Below, piece after piece: positions 1 to 7,089 of a DNA stretch of 39,167 nucleotides. Made by a program: the position numbers and the translations under genes. The stretch comes from Rhodanobacter lindaniclasticus (GTDB taxonomy: Bacteria; Pseudomonadota; Gammaproteobacteria; Xanthomonadales; Rhodanobacteraceae): assembly GCF_004799035.1 (NCBI RefSeq), contig NZ_MWIO01000060.1, forward strand, positions 1 through 39,167, in the 5' to 3' direction. The number at the start of each line of letters is the position of its first letter. Position 1 is the stretch's first letter. Under the pieces are notes generated by a model, which was not told the origin of the DNA, did no database searches, and was given only the letters and a program-made list of their open reading frames with translations.

Positions 1-225
1 GCCTGGCCCATGCCGGCACGCATCACTACTACTACACCGACGCGCAGGGCACGGTGCTGGCCAAGGCAGATGCCAACGGAACCATCTTGGCCACATACGA
101 CTACGCGCCGTACGGCACGGCCGTGGCGAGCATGAATCCGGTGCCGAATGGGCCGGGGTACACCGGGCATGTGAACGATCCGGAGTCGGGGTTCGTCTAC
201 ATGCAGGCGCGGTATTACGATCCGG
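1..225 (+). repeat. Direct repeat, RHS core copy A
   Basis: This segment matches 2096-2320 at a constant offset of 2095 bases. Bases 1-68 are identical in both copies, as are bases 165-225; the part between differs at scattered positions. Similarity continues more weakly to the conserved DPxG codons near 340, and the toxin parts are then unrelated. It is a tandem duplicate of the core-coding part of a toxin cassette and could support recombination that exchanges toxin ends. Confidence 0.9.
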
Positions 226-899
226 GCGAGGGCGGCTTTCTTAGTGTCGATCCCGTGGGGCCGAGTCCGGGAGATCTATTTGGAATTAATCGTTATGTCT
301 ACGCGAACAGTAATCCGATCAATAACACTGATCCGGACGGGCGCTGCCCAACCAAAAGCGGCTGCAATGAAGCGATTCCATATAGCATTTTTCGGAATAC
401 TCCTGTAGGGCGGTTTGTATCCAATTCTTTTGGAAGAATGGCGGCTGTATTTTCGTCAACAAATACAAACCCGATGAGTGGCGAGGTTTTAGATAGAGGG
501 CAGATGCAGGAGGCCAAGCTGGGCATCGTAACGCTGGTGGTGCCAGGTCCGGGTAGATCGGAAGCACTAGTAGCGGACGCCCTCAAACCTATGGCACGCG
601 GCATAGCGGCGGAAGGGCGAGTTCTTCTGGATATGGGTCTTGCCAAGAATACTCAAGCGGTATCTTCCGCAGAGGGACGTGCGATACCAGATGCACTGAC
701 GAGTACAATGTCAGTAGAGATTAAGGACGCAGCAAGTGTGACGGCAACGAGGCAAGTGCGTATTCAGACAGACGCGGCACGTGCATCTGGGCGAGAGTGT
801 ATTTTGGTTTGCGGAGAGCATACCGTCGTTAGCAAGCCCGCCGCAGCGAGATTTGATCGAATTATTAGGAGATCGGATTTGGGACCACAACAGCCATGA
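3..899 (+). CDS. Short RHS-core protein with nuclease-like C-terminal toxin (5' end outside window)
   Basis: The frame is open from the first bases of the window. By comparison with the second copy at 2044 it begins inside a signal peptide (LAHAG, then THHYYYTDAQG), so about 51 bases of the gene lie upstream. An RHS-associated core follows (YDYAPYGTAV, DPESGFVYMQARYYDP, LSVDP, NPIN..DPDG, ending near base 341). The rest is a variable toxin-like part. Near its end the pattern IPDAL...VEIKD places an Asp at 690-692, a Glu at 717-719 and a Lys at 723-725. This is the PD...ExK arrangement of restriction-endonuclease-fold toxins and resembles Tox-REase-7 as I remember that family. The stop codon overlaps the next start (ATGA), as in toxin-immunity pairs. 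RHS proteins usually exceed 1000 residues and enclose the toxin; this one has only the core. The core call is firm. The nuclease assignment is motif-based inference. Confidence 0.8.
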   Translation: MAHAGTHHYYYTDAQGTVLAKADANGTILATYDYAPYGTAVASMNPVPNGPGYTGHVNDPESGFVYMQARYYDPGEGGFLSVDPVGPSPGDLFGINRYVYANSNPINNTDPDGRCPTKSGCNEAIPYSIFRNTPVGRFVSNSFGRMAAVFSSTNTNPMSGEVLDRGQMQEAKLGIVTLVVPGPGRSEALVADALKPMARGIAAEGRVLLDMGLAKNTQAVSSAEGRAIPDALTSTMSVEIKDAASVTATRQVRIQTDAARASGRECILVCGEHTVVSKPAAARFDRIIRRSDLGPQQP

Positions 900-1609
900 G
901 CGAAGCCATGCTCTATTTCGACGATAAGTACTTCGAGGCGGTGATAGAAACACTCTTGCGCTTGCCGCAGCCGCTGCGGCCAAGCCGCTTTCGTAGGGAT
1001 GAGGGTGTACCCAAACCCAAGGATGTGATCACCGACATTCCACGCTTCCGAACGTTTCTGGACAAGGGCTTAAATGGCGTTTTCCTGTATGCCGAACGGA
1101 TCAACTATGGCTTTGTCAATGCCGGTCCCGGTGAGTTCTACGTCTACGTCACTGATCTCGATGTCCAAAATGCCAGTATTTTAATGCGTGATCTTGGCAG
1201 GCTAGGCGCCAGCTTTGGCTATGCCGCCGAGATCGCCGAGAGGTACCACCGGAATCGTTTGGTAAAGAAAGCTAGCTACGGCATCGAAGAGGCTTGGGTC
1301 GGTCGCAACTGGCATCGTTATGTACCAGGTCTGTATTGGTTGACGGTCATTCCAGAGTCTTTGGCGAAGCAACATAAGGTGTCTCTGGAAATTCTGAAAA
1401 GAGCTGCGCTGACTGTCGAGGAGCCGGCACCTGGCGTATGGCTGTTGAAATTTTATGAATCTTCCGAACACTGGCTTGCGCACTCTGGAAAATTAGATCG
1501 ATTGTGCGATGAAACTCCGGGGATTTTTGCTATTTCCCGTGTCAGGCCTGCCTTCGAGGAAGCGAAAACGTTTTTGGAGACGGCGGAAGTTCTACGTGCT
1601 TGGCGGTAA
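896..1609 (+). CDS. Candidate immunity protein for the upstream RHS nuclease
   Basis: This 237-residue protein starts at an ATG that overlaps the stop of the RHS toxin (ATGA), which implies translational coupling. It has no signal peptide and no membrane segment, so it should stay in the cytoplasm, as expected for protection against a DNA- or RNA-cutting toxin. The sequence is mixed alpha/beta in character, with several Trp and Tyr residues. I do not recognise a named family. The immunity role rests only on position, size, coupling and compartment. It ends just before a degenerate stretch (1610-2031). Confidence 0.6.
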   Translation: MSEAMLYFDDKYFEAVIETLLRLPQPLRPSRFRRDEGVPKPKDVITDIPRFRTFLDKGLNGVFLYAERINYGFVNAGPGEFYVYVTDLDVQNASILMRDLGRLGASFGYAAEIAERYHRNRLVKKASYGIEEAWVGRNWHRYVPGLYWLTVIPESLAKQHKVSLEILKRAALTVEEPAPGVWLLKFYESSEHWLAHSGKLDRLCDETPGIFAISRVRPAFEEAKTFLETAEVLRAWR

Positions 1610-1708
1610 CGAAGCAAAAGGATGGCCGAGGCCGAACACACTGATCTGCTGCGTCCTGCCGCTCTGGGAAGACGCCATTACATCGAACGAAATGGAGGGC
1701 GGTATTAA

Positions 1709-2031
1709 CCACAGCGATGCGCGGTCAGTGCCACCGTCGATATCTATGATCTGTCGGATGCGCTGAGCCAGATGGCGGGAGCCGTCTCGCCCCAGACCCG
1801 CCGTTATGCCTACCAAATGAGCGCCACGTGGAACGCATCGGCCGGAGCCACGAGCTACACCTTGCAGTACTGCCAGGACGGCGGGACCTGCTCCACGAAA
1901 TCCAGCAGCGCGACGTCGGTTCCCCATTCATTGTCGCTGGCGTGGGGTATGCCGTTTCCGTGCAGGCCTGCAATGCGAGCGGATGCTCGCCCTACAGCGC
2001 CACGGTGACGCCGACCGTGGTTCAGAATTGA
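1709..2031 (+). pseudogene. Frameshifted fibronectin type III remnant
   Basis: From 1709 (just after an in-frame TAA at 1706) one frame reads like a fibronectin III strand pattern: MSATWNASAGATSYTLQYC, then CSTKSSSATSVPHSLSLA. The second half of the domain (VGYAVSVQACNASGCSPYS..VTPTVVQN and a TGA at 2029-2031) is in another frame. One extra base around 1935-1945, in a run of G and C, would explain the change. There is no good start codon. It looks like the 3' tail of a longer gene (perhaps the full-length RHS protein) copied together with the following mini-RHS gene. Bases 1610-1708 hold nothing I recognise. Confidence 0.65.
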
Positions 2032-2043
2032 GGAGGCCCCGGC

Positions 2044-2988
2044 ATGTCGACCATGAAGATCGCGGCGCTGTGGTTGATCCTGTCGCTATGGGCCGGCCTG
2101 GCCCATGCCGGCACGCATCACTACTACTACACCGACGCGCAGGGCACGGTGCTGGCCAAGGCAAATGCCAACGGAGCCATCGTGGCCACATACGACTACG
2201 CGCCGTACGGCACGGCGGTGACGAGCATGAGCCCGGCGCCGAGTGGGCCTGGATATACGGGGCATGTGAACGATCCGGAGTCGGGGTTCGTCTACATGCA
2301 GGCGCGGTATTACGATCCGGCTGTTGGGCGGTTCCTGAGTGTCGATCCCGCTAGCCCGTCATTGGGGGATACGTTTTACTTCAACCGATACGCTTACGTT
2401 AATAATAACCCAATTAACAAGATGGACCCAACAGGTGCTTTTGAATGTAAGGATAGGCCATCTTGTGACGCAGGGATAAGGCTCCGTAGCGACTTCCTGA
2501 GAGCTCAGGGTCACTACAAGAGGAACAGCCCCGCATACAATTCTCTCGCGGCGGGCATCAAAGCGTTGGGGACCGCGAATGATGGCGGGCCCATACGCCT
2601 CATTACGGTTAATCAGCCAAATCAAACTGCACTTGGTTGGGGATCTGCCCCAAAAGGCCAGATACCTACTCTTACAATTAACCTCGCTCAGCTTAGTGTG
2701 CGGGCTACGACTCAAGAGAGGGAGGCGAACTTCGCCGCAACGGGGAGGCATGAAATTCAACATGTGATGGATGACATGGCGGTCGGTGACAAGCCTCGAG
2801 ACCCAGTAAGCGAGTTCTGGCATGAAGTCCGTGGGATACGCGCCGAAACGCCCATATGGGAAGGATTGAATCAGAGTGATCCCCTTTGGGAGACTTGGAC
2901 CATAGGTGGCGGGTTGAACATGAAAAATGTATACAGCGAGGCCGATTATTCGACTATTACCTACTGCCCGAAGGGCAAGTGCCCATGA
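2044..2988 (+). CDS. Short secreted RHS-core protein with HExxH metalloprotease-like toxin
   Basis: This complete protein has 314 residues and a GAGGAG ribosome site at 2032-2037 ahead of the ATG. Residues 1-22 form a Sec signal peptide (Lys5, a Leu/Trp-rich core, AHA before Gly23). An RHS core spans about 24-131, with QARYYDP at 86-92, FLSVDP at 97-102 and DPTG at 128-131. The remainder, 132-314, is unrelated to copy A except for a C-x5-C pair right after the core (Cys135, Cys141). His236-Glu237-x-x-His240 is the zincin signature. A second charged stretch (HEVRGIRAE, 260-268) could supply the third metal ligand. The stop overlaps the next start (ATGA). Full-length RHS shells are missing, so this is either a self-exported toxin or a cargo tip that recombines with a long RHS gene. 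The protease activity is inferred from the motif alone. Confidence 0.82.
   Translation: MSTMKIAALWLILSLWAGLAHAGTHHYYYTDAQGTVLAKANANGAIVATYDYAPYGTAVTSMSPAPSGPGYTGHVNDPESGFVYMQARYYDPAVGRFLSVDPASPSLGDTFYFNRYAYVNNNPINKMDPTGAFECKDRPSCDAGIRLRSDFLRAQGHYKRNSPAYNSLAAGIKALGTANDGGPIRLITVNQPNQTALGWGSAPKGQIPTLTINLAQLSVRATTQEREANFAATGRHEIQHVMDDMAVGDKPRDPVSEFWHEVRGIRAETPIWEGLNQSDPLWETWTIGGGLNMKNVYSEADYSTITYCPKGKCP
2096..2320 (+). repeat. Direct repeat, RHS core copy B
   Basis: This is the second copy of the repeat at 1-225 (offset 2095 bases). It codes for the end of the signal peptide and most of the RHS core of the gene starting at 2044. The best-conserved blocks are 2096-2163 and 2260-2320, which are identical to copy A. 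Confidence 0.9.
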
Positions 2989-3488
2989 AAAATCCATGGA
3001 TTTACGGCGTATTATGGTGCCTTGTTTCACTGCAGGCGGGCGCATCCGATTTTTGTGAGGGTGCGGATCTGGTTCCCCTCGATCATCTTCTCAAGAACGA
3101 GAGTCATTTTCTTGACAGGCGAATTCAGACGCGAGCTGTTCTTACGACCGATGCGAAAGAGTACACGCGTCTTTGGTCATCCGAAAAATCGAACTATTCA
3201 GTCCTTACCACTGCTGACGAGGAATCAAGTGTTTACAGTCAAAAGCATAAGGATTTAGGCCTTCCACGATTCAACGTAGTCAGTGACATGTTCGAAAAGA
3301 TTCGCGCTATGGAAGGGGCGTCGTACAAAAGAGACATGAGTAAAATTCGGTACTATCGGCAAGATGTATTGGCATGTGGAAGATTGACCAAAGAGCAAGG
3401 CGAAATTCGTTTTGCCTTGGACGATATTCGTATCGAGCGTTCCTATATGTTGCCATGGAAAGAGAGAAAATCCAGTGATTCAAAATAA
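2985..3488 (+). CDS. Candidate exported immunity protein for the HExxH toxin
   Basis: I chose the ATG at 2985 because it overlaps the toxin stop (ATGA) and starts a clear signal peptide of about 20 residues (MKNPW, then a hydrophobic run ending QAGA before SDFCEG). A longer frame from 2886 would begin inside the toxin gene. The mature part, about 147 residues, is rich in Lys, Arg, Asp and Glu and has two Cys, which may pair in the periplasm. No family is recognised. The export signal matches a toxin that acts in the periplasm or cell envelope. The gene is noticeably more A+T-rich than the window's housekeeping genes, which suggests transfer. Confidence 0.6.
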   Translation: MKNPWIYGVLWCLVSLQAGASDFCEGADLVPLDHLLKNESHFLDRRIQTRAVLTTDAKEYTRLWSSEKSNYSVLTTADEESSVYSQKHKDLGLPRFNVVSDMFEKIRAMEGASYKRDMSKIRYYRQDVLACGRLTKEQGEIRFALDDIRIERSYMLPWKERKSSDSK

Positions 3489-3525
3489 AGATTTGTCACC
3501 ACATCCTCTTGCGCCCAGTATTTAG

Positions 3526-3672
3526 TACTCTGTTACGTTTCCCGTGGTTGATTTTCGATCAGGGAGGCACGAGTTGGTATTGCAAGATCGGTCGCCCACG
3601 GTAGGGCATGGCAGGGCCGGTGCTAAATCATTCAAAAGGAATTTAGAGACGCCTGTCGAGTCCAACGAGTAG
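3526..3672 (+). pseudogene. Possible tail of a third RHS toxin
   Basis: After an in-frame TAG at 3523, a frame of 48 codons without a start codon reads protein-like: VVDFRSGRHELVLQDRSP, then TVGHGRAGAKSFKRNLETP, ending at TAG 3670-3672. Six bases later the next small exported protein begins. In polymorphic toxin loci, a truncated toxin end just ahead of an intact immunity gene is a common remnant, so I read this as a displaced toxin tail. No catalytic motif is visible and chance cannot be excluded. Confidence 0.35.
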
Positions 3673-3678
3673 GGAAGT

Positions 3679-4149
3679 ATGTGGAAATTAATATTTACAA
3701 TATTGGTATGCGCCACCTGCTATCTGCAAAGCGGTTCCGCTATCGGCAAGGGGGTGCGTAGCCATGCTTGGCCGTCGCAGAAAGATGCCGAACAAACGCG
3801 CGTAATCGCGATGTATTATTCTGTCGGGACTGATGCTTTTTTCAATTCGATTGATGAGATGAAAAAGCAATCGGATTATGTAATGGAAATTAGGTGCTGG
3901 CTTGGATGTGTGCGTTACGTAAAGCGGATAGCAACTTATTTTGAGGGTGCAAGGAAGATGTCGACCTGCCCTCGGGTTGAAGATAAATATCTATTGATCG
4001 AGTTGCTCGGCGATAAATCAAGCAGCAATATCACATATCTAAAAGGCGGTCATATTTCCATATTCGATGGTAAATGCTTCTATAGTGAGAAGAGTATAGA
4101 TGATTTTTTCCCTAGTCCTAATGCCTTTGAGGAAATGCTCGACAAATAG
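3679..4149 (+). CDS. Small exported protein, possible orphan immunity protein
   Basis: This protein has 156 residues and starts at ATG 3679 behind an AGGGAAG ribosome site. The first 20 or so residues form a signal peptide (MWKL, hydrophobic run, QSGSA). The mature part has five Cys (two in a CWLGC pair) and many Lys, Asp and aromatic residues, consistent with a soluble periplasmic protein. I do not recognise the family. Its place behind two toxin-immunity pairs, its export signal and its A+T-rich codon use suggest an immunity protein left without an intact toxin. An unrelated small lipid-free periplasmic protein is the alternative. The 180 bases after it, up to the convergent pip gene, show no gene I can support. 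Confidence 0.55.
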   Translation: MWKLIFTILVCATCYLQSGSAIGKGVRSHAWPSQKDAEQTRVIAMYYSVGTDAFFNSIDEMKKQSDYVMEIRCWLGCVRYVKRIATYFEGARKMSTCPRVEDKYLLIELLGDKSSSNITYLKGGHISIFDGKCFYSEKSIDDFFPSPNAFEEMLDK

Positions 4150-4329
4150 GACCTTTCGCGCCTCGTACGATTGGCGCGTCAGTGATCTTGCGCGGAGCGT
4201 TGTTGAAGGCGCACGGAGGCTTTCCCTCAAGCCTTGGCTGTCCTTGCCATGGCGCGTGATCAATGTCGACTTTACGTCGTGCTGAGAACGCATCGGATCG
4301 TTGTAATGACCCTCTGATCTCGCACGGCG

Positions 4330-5283
4330 TCAGCAGTACCGCTCCGCCAGCGCGTCGGTGGCCTCGACCAGGCAGTCGACGATGGCGGGGTCGGTGGCGC
4401 TGTGGCCGGCGAGGACGAAGTGCAGGGTGGCTTCGGGCCAGGTTCGGGCGAGATCCCAGGCGCTGACGGCGGGGCAGATGATGTCGTAGCGGCCGTGCAC
4501 GATGGTGGCCGGCAGGTGGCGGATGCGCTCGACGCCGCGCAGCAACTGGTCCGGTTCGAGGAACAGCGCGTGGCGGAAGTAGTGCGCCTCCATCAGCGCC
4601 ACGCTGACCGCGTGCTGCGGGTCCTCGAAGATGCCGCCGGCGTCGGGTTCGTGCACCAGGGTGGTGCTGCCGCCTTCCCACGCGCTCCACGCCTGCGCCG
4701 CGGCCAGGCGAGTGGCTTCGTCGGTGCTGTTGAGGCGTTGCCAGTAGGCGTCCAGCATGTCGGCGCGCTCGTCGGGCGGGATGAAGTCGCGGAAGCGCGC
4801 CCAGCGCTCGGGGAAGATCTGCCGCGCGCCGCCATCGACTTCGTTGAACCAGCGCAGTTCCTGCGGCCGGCCCAGGAAGATGCCGCGCAACACGATGCCC
4901 AGGCAATGCTGCGGATACGCCTGGCTGTACGCCAGCGCCAGGGTCGAGCCCCAGGAGCCGCCGAACACCACCCAGTGCTCGACGCCCAGGAAGGTGCGGA
5001 TGCGTTCGATGTCCTCCACCAGATGGGCGGTGGTGTTGTCGGTGAGTTCGGCGAACGGCGTGGACTGCCCGCAGCCGCGCTGGTCGAACAGCACGATGCG
5101 ATAGCGCGAGGGATCGAAGAAGCGGCGGTGGTAGGTCGACAGGCCCGCGCCGGGCCCGCCGTGCAGGAAAATCACCGGCAGGCCCAGCGGGTTGCCGCAC
5201 TCCTCCACGTGCAGGGTGTGCAACGCATCCACGGCGAGGCGATGGGTGTGGTACGGCTCGATCTCCGGGTACAGCTCGCGCAT
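4330..5283 (-). CDS. pip: Prolyl iminopeptidase
   Basis: Cytoplasmic serine peptidase (S33, alpha/beta hydrolase fold) that removes N-terminal proline from peptides. The 317 residues match the usual family length. The oxyanion loop HGGPG is at 41-45, the nucleophile Ser110 sits in GGSWGS, Asp267 is in HGRYD and His294 in LAGHS. The typical start block RELYPEIEPY follows the chosen ATG at 5283, which has AAAGGAA about nine bases upstream. A start 33 bases earlier would add an unrelated leader. It lies downstream of the acid phosphatase gene on the same strand, 102 bases away, with a long inverted repeat between them, so it is probably transcribed on its own. Confidence 0.95.
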   Translation of the reverse strand: MRELYPEIEPYHTHRLAVDALHTLHVEECGNPLGLPVIFLHGGPGAGLSTYHRRFFDPSRYRIVLFDQRGCGQSTPFAELTDNTTAHLVEDIERIRTFLGVEHWVVFGGSWGSTLALAYSQAYPQHCLGIVLRGIFLGRPQELRWFNEVDGGARQIFPERWARFRDFIPPDERADMLDAYWQRLNSTDEATRLAAAQAWSAWEGGSTTLVHEPDAGGIFEDPQHAVSVALMEAHYFRHALFLEPDQLLRGVERIRHLPATIVHGRYDIICPAVSAWDLARTWPEATLHFVLAGHSATDPAIVDCLVEATDALAERYC

Positions 5284-5307
5284 GGCGGGGGTTCCTTTCT
5301 GTTTGCA

Positions 5308-5372
5308 GGAGTGCACCCGGTGCGCGATTGCTTTTCGTCATGTGACGAAAGGCTCGCGCAGCGGGTGCGCTC
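5308..5372. repeat. REP-like inverted repeat
   Basis: Two arms of about 30 bases are near-perfect inverted copies: GGAGTGCACCCGGTGCGCGA with TTTTCGTCA on the left, and TGACGAAA with GGGTGCGCTCC on the right, around a two-base centre. It lies between the phosphatase stop and the pip start. The GGGTGCGCTCC arm recurs near 29479, which suggests a dispersed REP family. It could also form an RNA hairpin that ends the upstream operon. Confidence 0.7.
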
Positions 5373-5385
5373 CCACAATCGATTG

Positions 5386-7074
5386 TCAGCCGAAGTGCAG
5401 GGCGTTGGTCAGGTCGCCCGGCGGCGGGCCGCCGGCGGCGATCATCGAGGCGTCGCGCAGTTTCAGGCCGGGCAGTTGCCTGAGGCCGAAGCGGCGGGTG
5501 AGGAAACGCAGGATCGAGCCGGTGTCGTAGATGGTGTGGTCGACGTGGGCGCGCCTTGCGTGCGGCGAGATCACCAGCGCCGGGATGCGCGTGCCCGGAC
5601 CCCAGCGATCGCCCTTGGGCGGCGCCACGTGGTCCCACCAGCCGCCGTTCTCGTCCACCGTGAGCACCACCAGCATGTTGGGCCACTGCGGACTCTTCTG
5701 CAGCGCCTCGACCACCTGCGCCAGGTGCTCGTCGCCCGCCTCGAGGCTGGCGTAGCCGGCGTGCATGTTCAGGTCGCCCTGCGGCTTGTAGAACGTCACC
5801 GGCGGCAGCGTGCCGGCTTCGATCGCGGCGATGAAATGGTTGCTGTCGGCGCTGCTGCCGATGCCGGCGTCGCGCAGGTGCCGCGCGCGCGCCGCCGTGC
5901 CCGGGGCGAACTGGCGGAAGTAGTTGAGTGGCTGGTGATGCGGCTGGAAGTTGGGGATCTCGGGAAAATCGTCGTGGTTGCCGTCGCCGCGCCCTTCCAG
6001 CGCCAGCTGCCAGGCGCCGGCATACCAGGCCCAGTCGATGCCGGCCTCGGACAGCGCGTCGCCGATGGTCAGGTGCGTCTGCGCGGGCAGGGTGTTGGGG
6101 CTGGCCGGATCGGCCAGGCGCGGATCGCGCGGATCGTGGCTGAAGCCCGGCGCGTAGGCCGGCCCCAGCGTGTTGACCACCCAGAAATCCGGCGTGATGG
6201 CGTCGCGCGAGGCCCACTTCGGGCGGCCCTGCATGGCGCTTGCCGGCGAGTCCTCGGCGAACTTCGGCAGGATGCCGGTGGGGTCGTCGCCCTGCAGCTG
6301 GGCGATCTGGAATTTCGCCGGACCCTGGTCGGCGTGCGGGAAGAACGGCGGCTGCGCGGCCACCAGGTACTGGTGGTTGAGGAACGAGCCGCCGAACGCG
6401 CCCATGAAGAAGTTGTCGCACAAGGTGTACTGCCGTGCGAGTTGCCACAGGCGCAGCGAACTGGCCGTGTCGGCGTAGTGGCCCATCGGCATGGCGCCGG
6501 TGTTGCCCCAGGCCACGAAGCCGTCGTTGCGCCCGCCGTTGATCTGCAGCTGGTTTTCGTAGAAGCGGTGCACCAGGTCGCGGGTGATCACGTCGTGCGG
6601 CAGCAGCTCGCCGGTCGGCGTGCGCAGTGCGAACGGCCGGTTCGGCAGGCCGGTGATGGCCGACTCGTCGAGGCGGTAGCGGCGCCCGTCGACCATCTGC
6701 TCGCGCGGCACCATGCCGCTCCACACCGGCGGCAGCGTGGTCAGCAGGCTGCCGTCGCGATCGCGCTGGCGGTACTCGGGCGAGTCCAGTGCCTTGAGCG
6801 GCTGCGCCAGGCCGGGGAAGCCGGCGAACAGGTTGTTGAAGCTGCGGTTCTCCGCGAACAGCACCACCACGTGCCGGATGTGCTGCCGCAGCTGCGCATC
6901 GAGCGCGGCATCGTCGCGCGCCGCGGCCGGTGCCGGGCGCGCCTCGTCGAGGCGGCAGCCGCCCAGCGTGGCGGCCGCGCCGGCCAGCGCGATGCCGCCC
7001 AGCAAGCGGCGGCGCGCCGGGTCGAGCGGCAAGTCTTCGTCGACGCCGGGGGGCGCGACCGGTTTGTCCGTCAT
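5386..7074 (-). CDS. Exported acid phosphatase/phosphoesterase, AcpA type
   Basis: This 562-residue protein belongs to the phosphoesterase family (Pfam PF04185) that includes Francisella AcpA and phospholipase C enzymes. Residues 21-40 hold a twin-arginine-type signal (RRRLLGG) with a hydrophobic run ending LGGC, so Cys40 may be lipidated after Tat export. The family's nucleophile region appears as AENRSFNNLF (Glu75 to Ser78), and conserved blocks follow (GHYADTAS, TLCDNFFMGAFGGS, TVDENGGWWDH, RIPALVISPHA). It would hydrolyse phosphate esters outside the inner membrane. It is the third gene of a minus-strand unit with two carboxypeptidases, 15 bases after the preceding one. Phosphatase versus phospholipase specificity cannot be decided from sequence. 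Confidence 0.9.
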   Translation of the reverse strand: MTDKPVAPPGVDEDLPLDPARRRLLGGIALAGAAATLGGCRLDEARPAPAAARDDAALDAQLRQHIRHVVVLFAENRSFNNLFAGFPGLAQPLKALDSPEYRQRDRDGSLLTTLPPVWSGMVPREQMVDGRRYRLDESAITGLPNRPFALRTPTGELLPHDVITRDLVHRFYENQLQINGGRNDGFVAWGNTGAMPMGHYADTASSLRLWQLARQYTLCDNFFMGAFGGSFLNHQYLVAAQPPFFPHADQGPAKFQIAQLQGDDPTGILPKFAEDSPASAMQGRPKWASRDAITPDFWVVNTLGPAYAPGFSHDPRDPRLADPASPNTLPAQTHLTIGDALSEAGIDWAWYAGAWQLALEGRGDGNHDDFPEIPNFQPHHQPLNYFRQFAPGTAARARHLRDAGIGSSADSNHFIAAIEAGTLPPVTFYKPQGDLNMHAGYASLEAGDEHLAQVVEALQKSPQWPNMLVVLTVDENGGWWDHVAPPKGDRWGPGTRIPALVISPHARRAHVDHTIYDTGSILRFLTRRFGLRQLPGLKLRDASMIAAGGPPPGDLTNALHFG

Positions 7075-7089
7075 CGCTGGGGAGCTCCG

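Noticed and set aside
4150..4329. Short peptide-like frames between the toxin island and pip
   Set aside because: They lack start signals and family features, and I could not link them to a repeat or gene that I am sure of.
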